Counted from the stretch's first letter, positions 36,286-48,812 are shown. The stretch: DNA of 64,000 nt from Thiobacillus sp. (GCA_019459055.1 JAIBEI010000040.1:22505-86504); one strand, 5' to 3'. The notes: generated by a model from the letters alone, not told the origin. A program made the numbers and translations.

Positions 36286-38955
36286 ATGTTAAACAAAGAA
36301 ACCGTCCTCAGCCTTTTGGACTCGCTGGGAACCAGCGCCAAGGCCAAAAGCCTCGTATTGGAGGCACGCATCAAAGCCCCAGTACGCGAGGTCGCCTCCC
36401 GCGGCGGCAACGTCATAACTGTCATCGCCAGCCGCAAGATGCAGCGGCAATTGAGCACCGAAAGCCGGCATATCGAGTTTCAAGCGGCACTTCGGTACGA
36501 ATACGACCCGTTAGTGTTGGAGTATTACCCACAGCCTTGTGAACTGAAGCTTGAGGTAATCGACGAAGTCACCGGTGAAATCCACAAGGTTCAGCACTTC
36601 CCGGATTTCCTGCTGCTTCGTGCAGACCGCGTCGAGCTCGTCGAGTGGAAATCGGAAGCCAAGCTTGAACGGCTCGCCGAGCGTTATCCGTGGCGCTACA
36701 GTCGTGACGACGAGGGGCGCTGGGCTGCGCCGGGCATCGAACGTCAGCTCGCTGAACGGGGAATCATTTATCGAATTTGCACAGATGCCGATTTGCACCC
36801 GCGCTGGTCGGAGAACATGCTCGCCCTCGAGGACTATTTTCATCCTGGAGCTGAACCCTGTTTGCCGGAGGTACTGGAAAGAATTCGTGCGGCCTTGCGC
36901 CAGGAACCGTATCTGTTCCTTGCCGACCTTTACGCCGAACCCTATGGCTTCAAGCCAGACCAGATTCTGAAAGCCGTCGCCGATGGTGAGCTGGTCGCCG
37001 ACCTGTATCGCGATGATTTGACAAAGCCGCGGCTTAGCAAGATTTACCGCGACGAGGCCGTGCTGGAATTGCTGACCGGGTACGACGCAAAGCAGTCTGC
37101 CGGCGAAGTACGCTCCTATCAGTTTCCAGTTGCCCCCGGAGTGGCTTTTGCTTTTGATGGTCAACGCTATGTCATCGCCATCGTCGGCGAGAAGAACTTA
37201 GTGTTGAGCGATGCATCAGGGGAGCAGACCGAAGTCACTCACGACTGGCTGCATCGTATGTGCGTTAAACAGCGCGTCGTGCCTGAGTCGCATACCCTGC
37301 CGCACACTCAGGAATCGCTGGCGCGCTACAGCGAGACCGAATTGCAGCTGGCATTGCAGCGCCAGAAACTTCTTGAGCGAGCAGATGGGCCCAGCGACCG
37401 CACAAAACGACGCTGGCGTCAGCGTCAGTTGGCAGCTGAACTGCACAGCAACAACGAAGTGCTTGCGCTGGTGCCTCGCACACGTGACCGGGGCAACCGG
37501 GCACCGCGGCTCAGTGCTGAGCAGGAAGATGCCATGGCTCGGGTCATTCAAACCAAATGGTTGACCCCCGAAGCCTCCAATTGCAGGGCTTGCTATAAAT
37601 TCCTGAAAGCCGCGTGTGCGGATGCTGGGCTTGATTTACCGTCATACCCAACCTTTATCGAGCGCATCAAGGCGCAGGATGTCACGAAATCGAACCGGGC
37701 ACGCTACGGCAAGCGGCGTGCATACCAAGAAGACGAGTTTGTTTATTCCCTGAACGTTGATACCCCCATTCACGGCAGTCGCCCGTTCCAATACTGCCAT
37801 ATTGACCACACAGAACTCGATATCGAGCTTATCTGCAGCAGGACAGGTAAGAACCTTGGTCGTCCGTGGGTCAGCCTTGCCGTCGATTCATTCACCCGGC
37901 GTGTGCTCGGTATTTACCTTACTTTTGATTGTCCCAGCTACGTGGCTACCATGATGGTGCTGCGAGATATTGTCCGGCGGCACCATCGTCTGCCGCAGTT
38001 CATTGTGGCTGATAACGGCGCTGATTTCCGTTCAGTAAATTTCGAAAACTTGCTGGAGGCGCTGGGCTCACACCTCAGATTTCGGCCATCGGGCCAGCCC
38101 CGTCATGGCTCCGTTCTGGAGCGGATGTTCGGCCGCGCGCACAGCGAATACGTCCACAACCTCGCTGGCAATACCAAAGCTACCAAAGAGGTCAGGACGA
38201 CCACCGGCAAATTCCTGCCCAAAAACCTGGCGGAGTGGTCGCTGGAAGCTATGTATTACGGCTTGGAAAACTGGGCGTTCGAATACTACGACCAGGAAGT
38301 TCACCCCACCTTGGGCATGCCTCCACGAGAGTTCCATGAGAGGGGCATTGCCGAGAGCGGCGCCCGCGCTCACACACACCTGATTTGCAATACCGATTTT
38401 CTTATTGCAACTTGCCCGTCCGTCGATAGAGAGGGAGTCCGCACCGTCAATCGTCAGCGGGGCGTGAAATTTAATGATTTCTACTACTGGGCACCCGAGT
38501 TTCGGGACCTGAAGGTGGCTGGCAGCAAGGTAAGGGTGCGCTACGACCCTTGGGATGCCAGCACCGTATATGCCGAAGTCAACAAGACTTGGGTGCGCTG
38601 CTTATGCAACACCCTGGCCGGGCTTAGTCAGATGACTGATGCCGAGCGTAAGGCATTGAGCGAAGAGTACCGCCGGCGGAACGGAATCAAGCCGGGCTCC
38701 GCCATCTCGATGCAACGCCTTCGGGAGTTTTTGCAGACATATACACCAGAGGGGGCAATGGCCCTGCACCGGGCCCGCCAGGCGGAAAACAAAAACCTTT
38801 ACGTCGGCATGAACCAGGCTTGGGTCCAGCCGCCCGTTGCCACGCCCAGCCACGGCTTCTCGAGCCTCCATGCCACGCCCGAGCGAGCCGACCACCAACA
38901 GACATCCCTGCCGCCCGGCGCTGACATTGACCTACCGGAATACGACACCTTTTAA
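36286..38955 (+). CDS. tnsAB: TnsA-TnsB fusion transposase of a Tn7-like element
   Basis: The ATG at 36286 has GGAG 8 bp upstream and is preferred to the ATG at 36271; the protein has 889 residues. Numbering from 36271, the N-terminal TnsA endonuclease has Glu in ESRHIEFQAAL (about 64-73), Asp in FPDFLLL (112) and VEWKSE (Glu125, Lys127). The C-terminal DDE integrase core is TnsB/Mu-like, with Asp512 (HIDHTELD), Asp581 (VADNGADF) and Glu617 (SVLERMF). In Tn7, TnsA and TnsB cut opposite strands at the ends; fusing them makes one cut-and-paste enzyme. tnsC and tniQ follow in the same direction. Confidence 0.92.
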   Translation: MLNKETVLSLLDSLGTSAKAKSLVLEARIKAPVREVASRGGNVITVIASRKMQRQLSTESRHIEFQAALRYEYDPLVLEYYPQPCELKLEVIDEVTGEIHKVQHFPDFLLLRADRVELVEWKSEAKLERLAERYPWRYSRDDEGRWAAPGIERQLAERGIIYRICTDADLHPRWSENMLALEDYFHPGAEPCLPEVLERIRAALRQEPYLFLADLYAEPYGFKPDQILKAVADGELVADLYRDDLTKPRLSKIYRDEAVLELLTGYDAKQSAGEVRSYQFPVAPGVAFAFDGQRYVIAIVGEKNLVLSDASGEQTEVTHDWLHRMCVKQRVVPESHTLPHTQESLARYSETELQLALQRQKLLERADGPSDRTKRRWRQRQLAAELHSNNEVLALVPRTRDRGNRAPRLSAEQEDAMARVIQTKWLTPEASNCRACYKFLKAACADAGLDLPSYPTFIERIKAQDVTKSNRARYGKRRAYQEDEFVYSLNVDTPIHGSRPFQYCHIDHTELDIELICSRTGKNLGRPWVSLAVDSFTRRVLGIYLTFDCPSYVATMMVLRDIVRRHHRLPQFIVADNGADFRSVNFENLLEALGSHLRFRPSGQPRHGSVLERMFGRAHSEYVHNLAGNTKATKEVRTTTGKFLPKNLAEWSLEAMYYGLENWAFEYYDQEVHPTLGMPPREFHERGIAESGARAHTHLICNTDFLIATCPSVDREGVRTVNRQRGVKFNDFYYWAPEFRDLKVAGSKVRVRYDPWDASTVYAEVNKTWVRCLCNTLAGLSQMTDAERKALSEEYRRRNGIKPGSAISMQRLREFLQTYTPEGAMALHRARQAENKNLYVGMNQAWVQPPVATPSHGFSSLHATPERADHQQTSLPPGADIDLPEYDTF

Positions 38956-38973
38956 CCAACTTAATTACCTAAA

Positions 38974-40002
38974 ATGAAAAAAACTACCCTTACTTCTGTT
39001 TCGGCTGGCCCGTTAGCCAACCTGCGCATCCGCCATACCCGAATTGCGCATCTTATGTCCGAGGTGAAGAGCCTCCTCGACCCTGAGGGTGATATTTTGG
39101 CCCTTCTGGGCCCGACTGGGGTCGGCAAGTCTATGTTGGGTGGATATCTAGTGGAAAACGCCCTCAAGGAGGCAGAGTCAGCTATGCAGGCCAATTCCGG
39201 GCTCATGCCCGCACTTCGCATCGAGGCTGTGTCGTCCGGGGAGGCCGAATTCTCTTGGAGCCTGTTTTATCAATGCATTCTAGAAGGATTGGGCGAAGAC
39301 CTGTCCATGCCGCGGCAGGTTTACGATGTTGACCCTGCTTCGGGGCTGCTGCTGCGGGCGCGCGGCACCCGAACCAATACCCTGGGAGGGCTGCGGAAGG
39401 CGGTCGAGAATGCACTGTTGGCGCGCCAGGTTCAGTTTCTGGTCGTTGATGAAGCTGCGCATATTTTTCACCAAAGCAGCCCTAGCAAACTCAAAATCCA
39501 GCTCAATACCCTGAAATCCTTGTCCAACACTACCGGGGTACAACTGGTGCTGGTGGGGTCCTATGACCTGTACGAATTAGTGTTCCTGAGCGGTCAACTG
39601 GCTCGTCGGATTCACGTTGTACATTTTCCACGTTACCGTGAGGACAACGAGGCTGATGTTCGTGCGTACAAGGCGTGTGTGCAGCAATTCCAGAATGCCA
39701 ACAGTGAACTTTGGGGGGACAGTCTGATGGAATACGCTGATGCCCTGATGGAAAACACCCTTGGTTGTGTCGGCACACTGAAATCAGTTCTTAAACGCGC
39801 AGCCAAGTTCGCAAATGGACGGGGCAAGTGGTCTGTAGACGCTCTTCAAGCCGCACTCCTGACTCAGACCCAGCGCGAGCAAATTCTGCGGGAAATCCAA
39901 GAAGGCGAGCATCGAATCGAGCCCGGGATAACGCGCGAACTGCATTTACCCAAAAAGTCCCAGACCACAAAAGCCACAAAAAACCAACGGGAGGCAGCAT
40001 GA
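38974..40002 (+). CDS. tnsC: TnsC/TniB AAA+ transposition regulator
   Basis: The protein has 342 residues. Walker A is LGPTGVGKS (about 45-53), Walker B is FLVVDEAAH (about 155-163), and a sensor-like segment VLVGSYDLYEL follows. TnsC joins the TniQ-marked target to the transposase. It starts 18 bp after tnsAB and its end overlaps tniQ by ATGA, which shows a tnsAB-tnsC-tniQ operon. Confidence 0.92.
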   Translation: MKKTTLTSVSAGPLANLRIRHTRIAHLMSEVKSLLDPEGDILALLGPTGVGKSMLGGYLVENALKEAESAMQANSGLMPALRIEAVSSGEAEFSWSLFYQCILEGLGEDLSMPRQVYDVDPASGLLLRARGTRTNTLGGLRKAVENALLARQVQFLVVDEAAHIFHQSSPSKLKIQLNTLKSLSNTTGVQLVLVGSYDLYELVFLSGQLARRIHVVHFPRYREDNEADVRAYKACVQQFQNANSELWGDSLMEYADALMENTLGCVGTLKSVLKRAAKFANGRGKWSVDALQAALLTQTQREQILREIQEGEHRIEPGITRELHLPKKSQTTKATKNQREAA

Positions 40003-41273
40003 ATACGTTGCCCCGTTCGGTCCTGCATGCGCTGGACCCGAAAGGAGTGGGAACTGGGCAAACTGAAAGCCTACTTTCCTATTTCTGTCGCTTAGCGGTG
40101 TCGCATGCTGTCAGTACCACGGACCTGGCCAGGTTTGTGGTTCAGCAGGTGGACCACGACATCAGGCGTGATTTCGAGTGGCAGCAGCGCAACCTATCCG
40201 GCGTCAGCGAGGCTGCCAGGTCTTGGGCGGCCTGGTTGTCTGCCCTGACCGGTGTCGGCCATTTGGATGGACTGACACTGTCGAAATGGTCGGCCGTATT
40301 GCCGCCTCGTGGTTTGGCCCCCCGTAACCATTGGTGTCCTCATTGTCTGCGCGAAGACAAGGAGGCGGGGCGGTCCCCATATTTTCGCTTGTCATGGGAG
40401 GTCGGCCCCGTGAAGGCTTGTCATCAGCATAAATCAAAGCTAGTGGATACCTGCCCCCACTGCGGACAACGGCATGTGCGCCACCATGGGGGTGTGGTGG
40501 TTCCCGGCTGGTGTACGCGATGCGGTGGATTTCTGGGGGAAGGTGAATCAGAGGCCGCGGAGCCTCATGACCTATGGGTTGCCAGACAGGTTGAAGATTG
40601 GATTGCTAATCAGCCGAACCAGATGGCAGTACTCGATGCCGGTACAGTCCTGACTACGCTGAACACACTTATAGTTGGCTTGGACGGAGGCCAATACACG
40701 CGTTTCGCAAAACGGCTGGGCCTGGCGAAAAGCGTGGTGCATGGTTGGCTTAGAAAAGGTGGCTTGCCGAGCCTGGATGCCTATCTGGCTATGGCTGGGC
40801 ACGCAGGATTGAGCTTGAACCGTGTTCTGCGTGGTGACCTCGCCGACTGGGAGCCACACGGCACTGAAATGCAACTAGGCATTGAGTTTGACCTGTTGGC
40901 AGGGGGAAAGCGTGAAACTCCTCGTCAGCATGACTGGGCCGCGATTCGAGGGGAACTTGAAAGGCTTTTGAAACTGCCCGAGCCAATTAGTGTGGCTGAA
41001 GCGGGGCGCCGGCTTGGAATTGATGACCGGCATCTCTATCTCCGCGCAAACGACCTGGCGCGTGCGTTGGGAGAAAGGTGGAAACAGTATCTTGCCAGCC
41101 GGAAAGCTGAAAATCTGACGCTAGCCAGGGCGCAATTGAGAGCGGCGCTCCCAACAATTGTGGGCGCTGGGCGACCGTTTAATCTGACTGAGGTGAGGCA
41201 GCTAGTGTCTGCGCCGATACTGGCATCTGTTGAAGGGATGTTTGGGCTCATACGCGAGATACGCGAAGAGTAA
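39999..41273 (+). CDS. tniQ: TniQ/TnsD-type target-site selector
   Basis: The protein has 424 residues from the ATG overlapping tnsC. The N-terminal TniQ domain has two paired Cys/His clusters (WCPHCLRED, then KACHQHKSKLVDTCPHCGQ and WCTRCGG). A C-terminal region of about 250 residues with helix-turn-helix character (FAKRLGLAKSVVHGWLRKGGLPSL, then SVAEAGRRLGI) probably reads DNA. This is longer than the smallest TniQ of CRISPR-associated elements and fits a TnsD-like protein that picks a fixed site. The gene ends 216 bp from the 3' end of ssrA. Confidence 0.9.
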   Translation: MNTLPRSVLHALDPKGVGTGQTESLLSYFCRLAVSHAVSTTDLARFVVQQVDHDIRRDFEWQQRNLSGVSEAARSWAAWLSALTGVGHLDGLTLSKWSAVLPPRGLAPRNHWCPHCLREDKEAGRSPYFRLSWEVGPVKACHQHKSKLVDTCPHCGQRHVRHHGGVVVPGWCTRCGGFLGEGESEAAEPHDLWVARQVEDWIANQPNQMAVLDAGTVLTTLNTLIVGLDGGQYTRFAKRLGLAKSVVHGWLRKGGLPSLDAYLAMAGHAGLSLNRVLRGDLADWEPHGTEMQLGIEFDLLAGGKRETPRQHDWAAIRGELERLLKLPEPISVAEAGRRLGIDDRHLYLRANDLARALGERWKQYLASRKAENLTLARAQLRAALPTIVGAGRPFNLTEVRQLVSAPILASVEGMFGLIREIREE

Positions 41274-41295
41274 ATCCGAGCACTAGCAAATGAAT

Positions 41296-41325
41296 GCAAA
41301 AAACCGGCTTTAGGCCGGTTTTTTG
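41296..41325 (+). terminator. Terminator after tniQ (probably bidirectional)
   Basis: AACCGGC, loop TTTAG, GCCGGTT form a 7-bp stem flanked by A6 on the left and T6 on the right. It closes the tnsAB-tnsC-tniQ operon 25 bp after the tniQ stop. Confidence 0.85.
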
Positions 41326-41411
41326 CGTTTGACGGTTAAAGCAAATCTTGGCCTGTCGACCAAAAATGCCTAGCACAGGACACCCGTAAAAACAAAATGT
41401 GTCCCATCGTG

Positions 41412-41459
41412 CAATAAAGCATAACGTGACCATTTGGCCACTTTATGCTTAACGCCACA
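41412..41459. repeat. Candidate transposon end: inverted arms next to ssrA
   Basis: Imperfect inverted arms (AAAGCATAACGTGACC and GGCCACTTTATGCTTA, about 41,417-41,451) are followed by CGCCACA at 41453-41459, which gives the ...ACA terminus expected of Tn7-like ends. The point lies 29 bp from the ssrA 3' end, similar to the fixed offset between TnsD targets and insertion. A matching partner end was not found, so this is tentative. Confidence 0.35.
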
Positions 41460-41488
41460 ACTGCATTGGGTTCTAATGGATGGTGTAT

Positions 41489-41855
41489 TGGTGGAGCCGG
41501 GGGGAATCGAACCCCCGTCCGCAAGCCCTCTACAGGCAGTTCTACATACTTAGTCCGGTGTTTTATTGCTTTAAGCTCCATCACGCCCGCCGAACAGGCT
41601 GGATCTTGCCGAGTCGCCTTGATTTAACATTTACCCAAGCGACCCGGATAAACGCGGTTTCATGTGAATTAACTCACTGTCGGCTTGCGCCGGCCCGGCC
41701 CATGAACGATCCGGTGTGAGTCCTAGACCTTAAGCGGCTAGGGCGTAGTTTTCGTCGTTTGCGACTAAGTTTTTTTCAGTTGGATTTACGAGGTGCTCTG
41801 ACCCTCGGTATGCCCTACTCTGCTTTGCGACCCACGTCGAAGCCAGGTCGGCCCC
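41489..41855 (-). ncRNA. ssrA: tmRNA
   Basis: The 3' end reads GGGGGTTCGATTCCCCCCGG then CTCCACCA (41489 is the last A of CCA on the minus strand). The 5' end GGGGCCGACCTGGCTTCGAC pairs with it to make the tRNA-like acceptor. The tag-coding segment at 41762-41730 reads ANDENYALAA followed by TAA, a betaproteobacterial type of tag. It rescues stalled ribosomes. The gene is intact despite lying next to the island. Confidence 0.96.
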
Positions 41856-41938
41856 CATGTGCATCTAAAACAAGTGTACTGCATAGAGGAGGAGTCGGAT
41901 AGAAAGTTCCGGCGCGAGAGCTTTCTCAGCGGGGCGGC

Positions 41939-42322
41939 TTACTGCCCGAAGGGGAAGGGGTCGTGCGCCATCGCGACCGCCACCATGTAGCCGAATACCA
42001 GCAGGGCGGCGATCCAGGCGGCGATGCGCAGGCCGCGGGTTTTGCCGCGCTTGAGGGCAAGGGTGCCGAGCAGGATGTAGGCGATCAGCGCAAAAAGCTT
42101 GGCGGTGAGCCAGCCGTGCACCAGCGGGTATTGCTGGACCAGCACGGCCAGGGCGATGCCGCTGGTCAGCAGCAGGGTGTCGTTGACGTGCGGGACGATG
42201 CGCACCCAGCGCGCCTGCAGCCGGGGGGAGCCGGTCATCATCCAGGCGCCGCGCAGGACGAACAGGGCCAGGGTGAGGGCGATGGTGGCGAGGTGCAGGC
42301 TCTTGATGAGGCTGTAGGCCAT
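41939..42322 (-). CDS. SirB2-family inner-membrane protein
   Basis: The protein has 127 residues with four membrane helices. The SirB family pattern LIKSLHLATIALTLALFVLRGAWMM..., with WVRIVPHVNDTLLLTSGI and KLFALIAYILLGTLALKRGK, is clear. The biochemical role is unknown. It begins 3 bp after the gph stop. Confidence 0.88.
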   Translation of the reverse strand: MAYSLIKSLHLATIALTLALFVLRGAWMMTGSPRLQARWVRIVPHVNDTLLLTSGIALAVLVQQYPLVHGWLTAKLFALIAYILLGTLALKRGKTRGLRIAAWIAALLVFGYMVAVAMAHDPFPFGQ

Positions 42323-42325
42323 CGC

Positions 42326-43003
42326 TCAGGCCAGGTAGTCGAGGGTTTCGACCGGGTGGCGGATTTGCGCGTGCGCGCCCCAGGTGTGCGGCTGGTCGGC
42401 AGCGTCGAGATAGCCCCAGGCGGCGACCAGGGCGGGCATGGCGGCGGCGCTTGCGGCCTGGATGTCGCGTTCGGCGTCGCCCAGGTACAAGCACTGCGCC
42501 GGCGTGGCGCCGCACAGTTCGGCGGCGGCGAGCATGGGCGCCGGGTGCGGCTTGGGCTGCGGGCAGGTGTCGCCAGAGACGATACAGGTGGCGCGCTCGG
42601 CGAGGTCGAGGATGGACAGCAGCGGTTCGGTGAAGCACGCCGGCTTGTTGGTGACCACGCCCCATTTCAGCTGGCGCGCTTCGAGTTCGGCCAGCAGGTC
42701 GAGGATGCCGGGAAAGGGGCGCGAGTGGCGGCAGATATTGGCAGCGTACAGCTGCAGGAACTCCTCGCGCATGGCGGCAAAGCGCGCGTCGTCGGGGTGC
42801 AGGTCGAAGCCGACTCCGAGCAGGCCGCGCGCGCCGTGCGAGGCTTGCGGGCGGATGACGTCGTTGGCCAGCGGCGGCAGGCCGTGGCGCACGCGCTGCA
42901 GGTTGAGCGCGTAGCCGAGGTCGGGCGCGGTGTCGACCAGGGTGCCGTCGAGATCGAACAGCACCGCCTTGATGCCATCAAGCCTGGCTGCGTTGACCAC
43001 CAT
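42326..43003 (-). CDS. gph: HAD-family phosphatase, phosphoglycolate phosphatase type
   Basis: The protein has 225 residues. HAD motif I is VLFDLDGTLVDTAPDLG (Asp nucleophile and acid), motif II is near WGVVTNKP, and motif III/IV is YLGDAERDIQAA. It hydrolyses 2-phosphoglycolate or a related sugar phosphate; in gammaproteobacteria a gene in this ubiG-linked position (mupP) acts on MurNAc-6-phosphate, so the substrate is uncertain. It follows ubiG by 4 bp. Confidence 0.87.
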   Translation of the reverse strand: MVVNAARLDGIKAVLFDLDGTLVDTAPDLGYALNLQRVRHGLPPLANDVIRPQASHGARGLLGVGFDLHPDDARFAAMREEFLQLYAANICRHSRPFPGILDLLAELEARQLKWGVVTNKPACFTEPLLSILDLAERATCIVSGDTCPQPKPHPAPMLAAAELCGATPAQCLYLGDAERDIQAASAAAMPALVAAWGYLDAADQPHTWGAHAQIRHPVETLDYLA

Positions 43004-43007
43004 TACT

Positions 43008-43706
43008 TCAATCCCCCCGGCGCGTCGCCAGCAGGTAGTTGACGTCGGTGTCCGCTTCCAGCTTGTAGACCTTGGTCAGCGGGTTGTAGGTCATGCCGAT
43101 CAGTTCCTCGGTGTCGAGCCCGGCCTCGCGCGCCATGCGGGCGAGTTCGGCGGGCTGGATGAATTTGGCGTAGTCATGGGTGCCGCGCGGCAGCAGCTTC
43201 AGGACGTATTCGGCGCCGACGATGGCGAACAGGTAGCTCTTGGCGTTGCGGTTGAGCGTCGAGAAGAACACCCAGCCGCCCGGCTTGACCAGGCGCGCGC
43301 AGGCGGCGACGACGGAAGCCGGATCGGGGACGTGTTCGAGCATTTCCATGCAGGTGACGATGTCGAATTCGCCGGCGTGCTGCGCGGCGTAGTCTTCGGC
43401 GGACACCAGCTGGTATTCGACGCGCTTGCCCGATTCGTACAGGTGCAGTTTGGCGACATTGAGTGCCTTGTCCGACAGGTCGATGCCGCTGACCTCAGCG
43501 CCGGCCCCCGCCATTGCCTCGGTCAGGATGCCGCCGCCGCAGCCGACGTCGAGCACTTTCCTGCCGGCCAGCGGCGCCAGCGTGTCGATCCACTTCAGGC
43601 GCAGCGGGTTGATCTCGTGCAGCGGCTTGAATTCGGAATTCGGGTCCCACCAGCGGTGGGCGAGTTCGGAAAACTTGGCGATTTCGGCGGCGTCGACATT
43701 ACTCAT
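43008..43706 (-). CDS. ubiG: UbiG, ubiquinone biosynthesis O-methyltransferase
   Basis: The protein has 232 residues. The SAM-binding motif [15 protein letters not shown], the [20 protein letters not shown] start and [18 protein letters not shown] motif (here [14 protein letters not shown]) are UbiG signatures. It performs both O-methylations in ubiquinone synthesis. It lies in a leftward set with the amidohydrolase upstream and gph downstream. Confidence 0.96.
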   Translation of the reverse strand: MSNVDAAEIAKFSELAHRWWDPNSEFKPLHEINPLRLKWIDTLAPLAGRKVLDVGCGGGILTEAMAGAGAEVSGIDLSDKALNVAKLHLYESGKRVEYQLVSAEDYAAQHAGEFDIVTCMEMLEHVPDPASVVAACARLVKPGGWVFFSTLNRNAKSYLFAIVGAEYVLKLLPRGTHDYAKFIQPAELARMAREAGLDTEELIGMTYNPLTKVYKLEADTDVNYLLATRRGD

Positions 43707-43716
43707 AACAAAAACC

Positions 43717-45045
43717 TCAGGCAGTGAGCTTGGTGCGCCAGTAACTGGCGCGGGCGTTCAGGTCGTCAATGTTTAGATCATTCTGGCCAAGATCGACCAG
43801 GCGGCGGTCATTCAGTTTCAACTTGCCGTCGACCCACACATGGGTGACGGACTCGCGTCCGGCAACGTAAACCAGGTGCGAGACGGGGTCAAATACCGGC
43901 TGGCTGGACAGGGCACGCAGGTCAACCGCGACCAGGTCGGCGCGCTTGCCGGGGACGATGCTGCCGATCCGGTTGTCGAGGTTGAGCGCGCGGGCGGCGT
44001 CCAGGGTGGCGGCTTTCAGCGCGGCGGCGGCGGGCAGGGAGGCGGCGTCGCCGCTGGCGCCCTTGGCCAGCAGGGAGGCCAGGCGCATTTCGCCGAACAG
44101 GTCAAGGCGGTTGTTGCTGGCGGGGCCGTCGGTGCCGAAGCCGAAATTGACGCCAGCCGCCATGAACCGGTTCACCGGCGCGATGCCGGACCCGAGTTTC
44201 AGGCCCGCTGTCGGGCAATGCGCCACATGGCAGCCGTTTTGCGCCAGCAGGTCGATTTCGGCGTCGTTCATGTGGATCGCGTGGACGCCGATGAAGTTCG
44301 GCCCCAAAAGGCCCAGCCCCGCCAGCCGCTCCAGCGGCCGCACCCCGTATTGCTTGAGGCTGTCGCGGACTTCGTCGGCCGTTTCGTGGATGTGGATGTG
44401 AATGGGCAGGCTGAGTTGTTCGGCCAGGGTGTTGATGCGGCCGAAGGTGGCATCCGAAATGGTGTAGGGCGCGTGCGGGGCGAAGGTGAAGGAGAGCAGC
44501 GGCTCGTCCTTCAGCTCGTCGCGCATGGCCAAGCCCTTGGCCAGGTAGTCGTCGGCGTCCGACGCATAGGCGCTGGGGAACTCCAGCACGATGATGCCCA
44601 GGGTGGCGCGCATGCCGGCCTGCAGAAAGGCTTCGCCGGCGGCCTGCGGGAAGAAATACATGTCGTTGCAGGTGGTGATGCCGCCCGCGAGCATTTCGGC
44701 GGCGGCGAGCAGGGTGCCGTCGCGCACGAAGGCCTCGGACACGTGCTTTTTCTCGGCCGGCCAGATGTGCTCGTGGAGCCAGGTCATCAGCGGCCGATCG
44801 TCGGCAAAGCCGCGCAACAGCGACATCGCGGCGTGGCCGTGCAGGTTGACGAGGCCCGGGATCAGCGCCTGACCCGGAAGGGCGAGCGTTTGCGCGGCGT
44901 CGTAGCGGGCCTCGGCGGCGGCGGCGGGCAGCACGTCGAGTATCCGACCGTCCTGGATGACGACGGCATGGTCGGCCAGCGCGCCATCGGGTTCGACGGG
45001 CACCACCCATTGCGGCAGGAGAATAAGATCGGCGGGGGCTTTCAT
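43717..45045 (-). CDS. mtaD: TRZ/ATZ-family amidohydrolase, probable 5'-methylthioadenosine/S-adenosylhomocysteine deaminase
   Basis: The protein has 442 residues. Metal ligands are visible in [35 protein letters not shown] and [10 protein letters not shown], the amidohydrolase/MtaD pattern. It would deaminate S-adenosylhomocysteine or methylthioadenosine. Its position upstream of ubiG, a SAM-dependent methyltransferase, fits disposal of the SAH product. The exact substrate is inferred from family and context. Confidence 0.85.
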   Translation of the reverse strand: MKAPADLILLPQWVVPVEPDGALADHAVVIQDGRILDVLPAAAAEARYDAAQTLALPGQALIPGLVNLHGHAAMSLLRGFADDRPLMTWLHEHIWPAEKKHVSEAFVRDGTLLAAAEMLAGGITTCNDMYFFPQAAGEAFLQAGMRATLGIIVLEFPSAYASDADDYLAKGLAMRDELKDEPLLSFTFAPHAPYTISDATFGRINTLAEQLSLPIHIHIHETADEVRDSLKQYGVRPLERLAGLGLLGPNFIGVHAIHMNDAEIDLLAQNGCHVAHCPTAGLKLGSGIAPVNRFMAAGVNFGFGTDGPASNNRLDLFGEMRLASLLAKGASGDAASLPAAAALKAATLDAARALNLDNRIGSIVPGKRADLVAVDLRALSSQPVFDPVSHLVYVAGRESVTHVWVDGKLKLNDRRLVDLGQNDLNIDDLNARASYWRTKLTA

Positions 45046-45167
45046 GGTGGCGTGGATTCTCGCCGTTTACGATTGGATTGGCAAAGGCGGCCGTGCTTTG
45101 GCAAAGATGGGCGGGGCGGGCGGCCATGCTAAAATCACGGGCTTTAAGTCAACAATAAAAGCCGGTT

Positions 45168-47726
<2,559 letters not shown>

Positions 47727-47729
47727 ATC

Positions 47730-48812
47730 ATGACGACGATCTATAACTTCAGCGCCGGCCCGGCCGTGCTTCCCAAGGATGTGCTGCAGCAGGTGCAGGC
47801 CGAGATGGTCGACTGGCACGGTTCCGGCATGTCGGTGATGGAAATGAGCCATCGCGGCAAGGAATTCATGGGCATCGCAGCCGAAACGGAAGCCGACCTG
47901 CGCGAACTGATGGGAATCCCCGCCAATTACAAGGTGCTGTTCCTGCAGGGCGGCGCGTCGAGTCAGTTCGCCATGGTTCCGATGAACCTCCTGCGCGGCA
48001 AAGCCGGCGCCGATTACCTGAACACCGGCGAGTGGTCGAAGAAGGCCATCAAGGAAGCGAAGAAATACGGCGCGGTGAACGTGGTGGCCACCAGCGAAGA
48101 CAAGAATTTCAGCTACGCGCCGACGCAGGATGCGTGGAAGCTCGACCCCAACGCCGCCTATGTTCACTACACGCCCAACGAAACCATCGGCGGGGTGGAA
48201 ATCTTCTGGACCCCCGACACCGGCAGCGTGCCGCTGGTGGCCGACATGTCGTCGACCATTCTGTCGCGCCCGATCGACGTGTCGAAATTCGGCGTGATCT
48301 ATGCCGGCGCGCAGAAGAACATCGGTCCGGCCGGACTCACCATCGTCATCGTGCGCGACGACCTGATCGGCGAGACGCTGAAAGGCACGCCGACCATGTT
48401 CGACTACAAGATCCATGCCGACAACGACTCGATGTACAACACGCCGGCCACCTTCGGCATGTACACGGCGGGACTGGTGTTCAAGTGGCTCAAGGCGCGC
48501 GGCGGTCTCGTCGCGATGGAAAAGACCAACCGCGAGAAGGCGAACCTGCTGTACGACGCGCTCGACGCGACCGACTTCTACGCTTCGCCGGTGGCGAAGG
48601 ACAACCGCTCGCTGATGAATATCCCCTTCACCCTGAAGGACGCCGCGCTCGACGAGGCCTTTCTCAAGGGCGCCAAGGAACGCGGCCTGATCCAGTTGAA
48701 GGGCCACCGCTCGGTCGGCGGCATGCGCGCATCGATCTATAACGCGATGCCGGTCGAGGGCGTGCGCGCGCTGGTCGAGTACATGAACGAATTCGAGAAG
48801 AGCCATGGCTGA
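47730..48812 (+). CDS. serC: SerC, phosphoserine aminotransferase
   Basis: The protein has 360 residues. The start [18 protein letters not shown], the middle [12 protein letters not shown] and the PLP lysine in [12 protein letters not shown] identify SerC. It transfers an amino group to 3-phosphohydroxypyruvate for serine synthesis and also serves pyridoxal phosphate synthesis. It begins 3 bp after gyrA and overlaps the next gene by 8 bp. Confidence 0.97.
   Translation: MTTIYNFSAGPAVLPKDVLQQVQAEMVDWHGSGMSVMEMSHRGKEFMGIAAETEADLRELMGIPANYKVLFLQGGASSQFAMVPMNLLRGKAGADYLNTGEWSKKAIKEAKKYGAVNVVATSEDKNFSYAPTQDAWKLDPNAAYVHYTPNETIGGVEIFWTPDTGSVPLVADMSSTILSRPIDVSKFGVIYAGAQKNIGPAGLTIVIVRDDLIGETLKGTPTMFDYKIHADNDSMYNTPATFGMYTAGLVFKWLKARGGLVAMEKTNREKANLLYDALDATDFYASPVAKDNRSLMNIPFTLKDAALDEAFLKGAKERGLIQLKGHRSVGGMRASIYNAMPVEGVRALVEYMNEFEKSHG

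Noticed and set aside
36271..41273. CRISPR-associated transposon.
   Set aside because: No cas genes, no direct-repeat array and a long TniQ with its own DNA-binding-like C-terminus.
41489..41520. The ssrA 3' end as an integrase attachment site with a duplicate copy.
   Set aside because: No second copy of the ssrA 3' sequence and no tyrosine integrase were seen in the window; the TniQ-type element is the better explanation.
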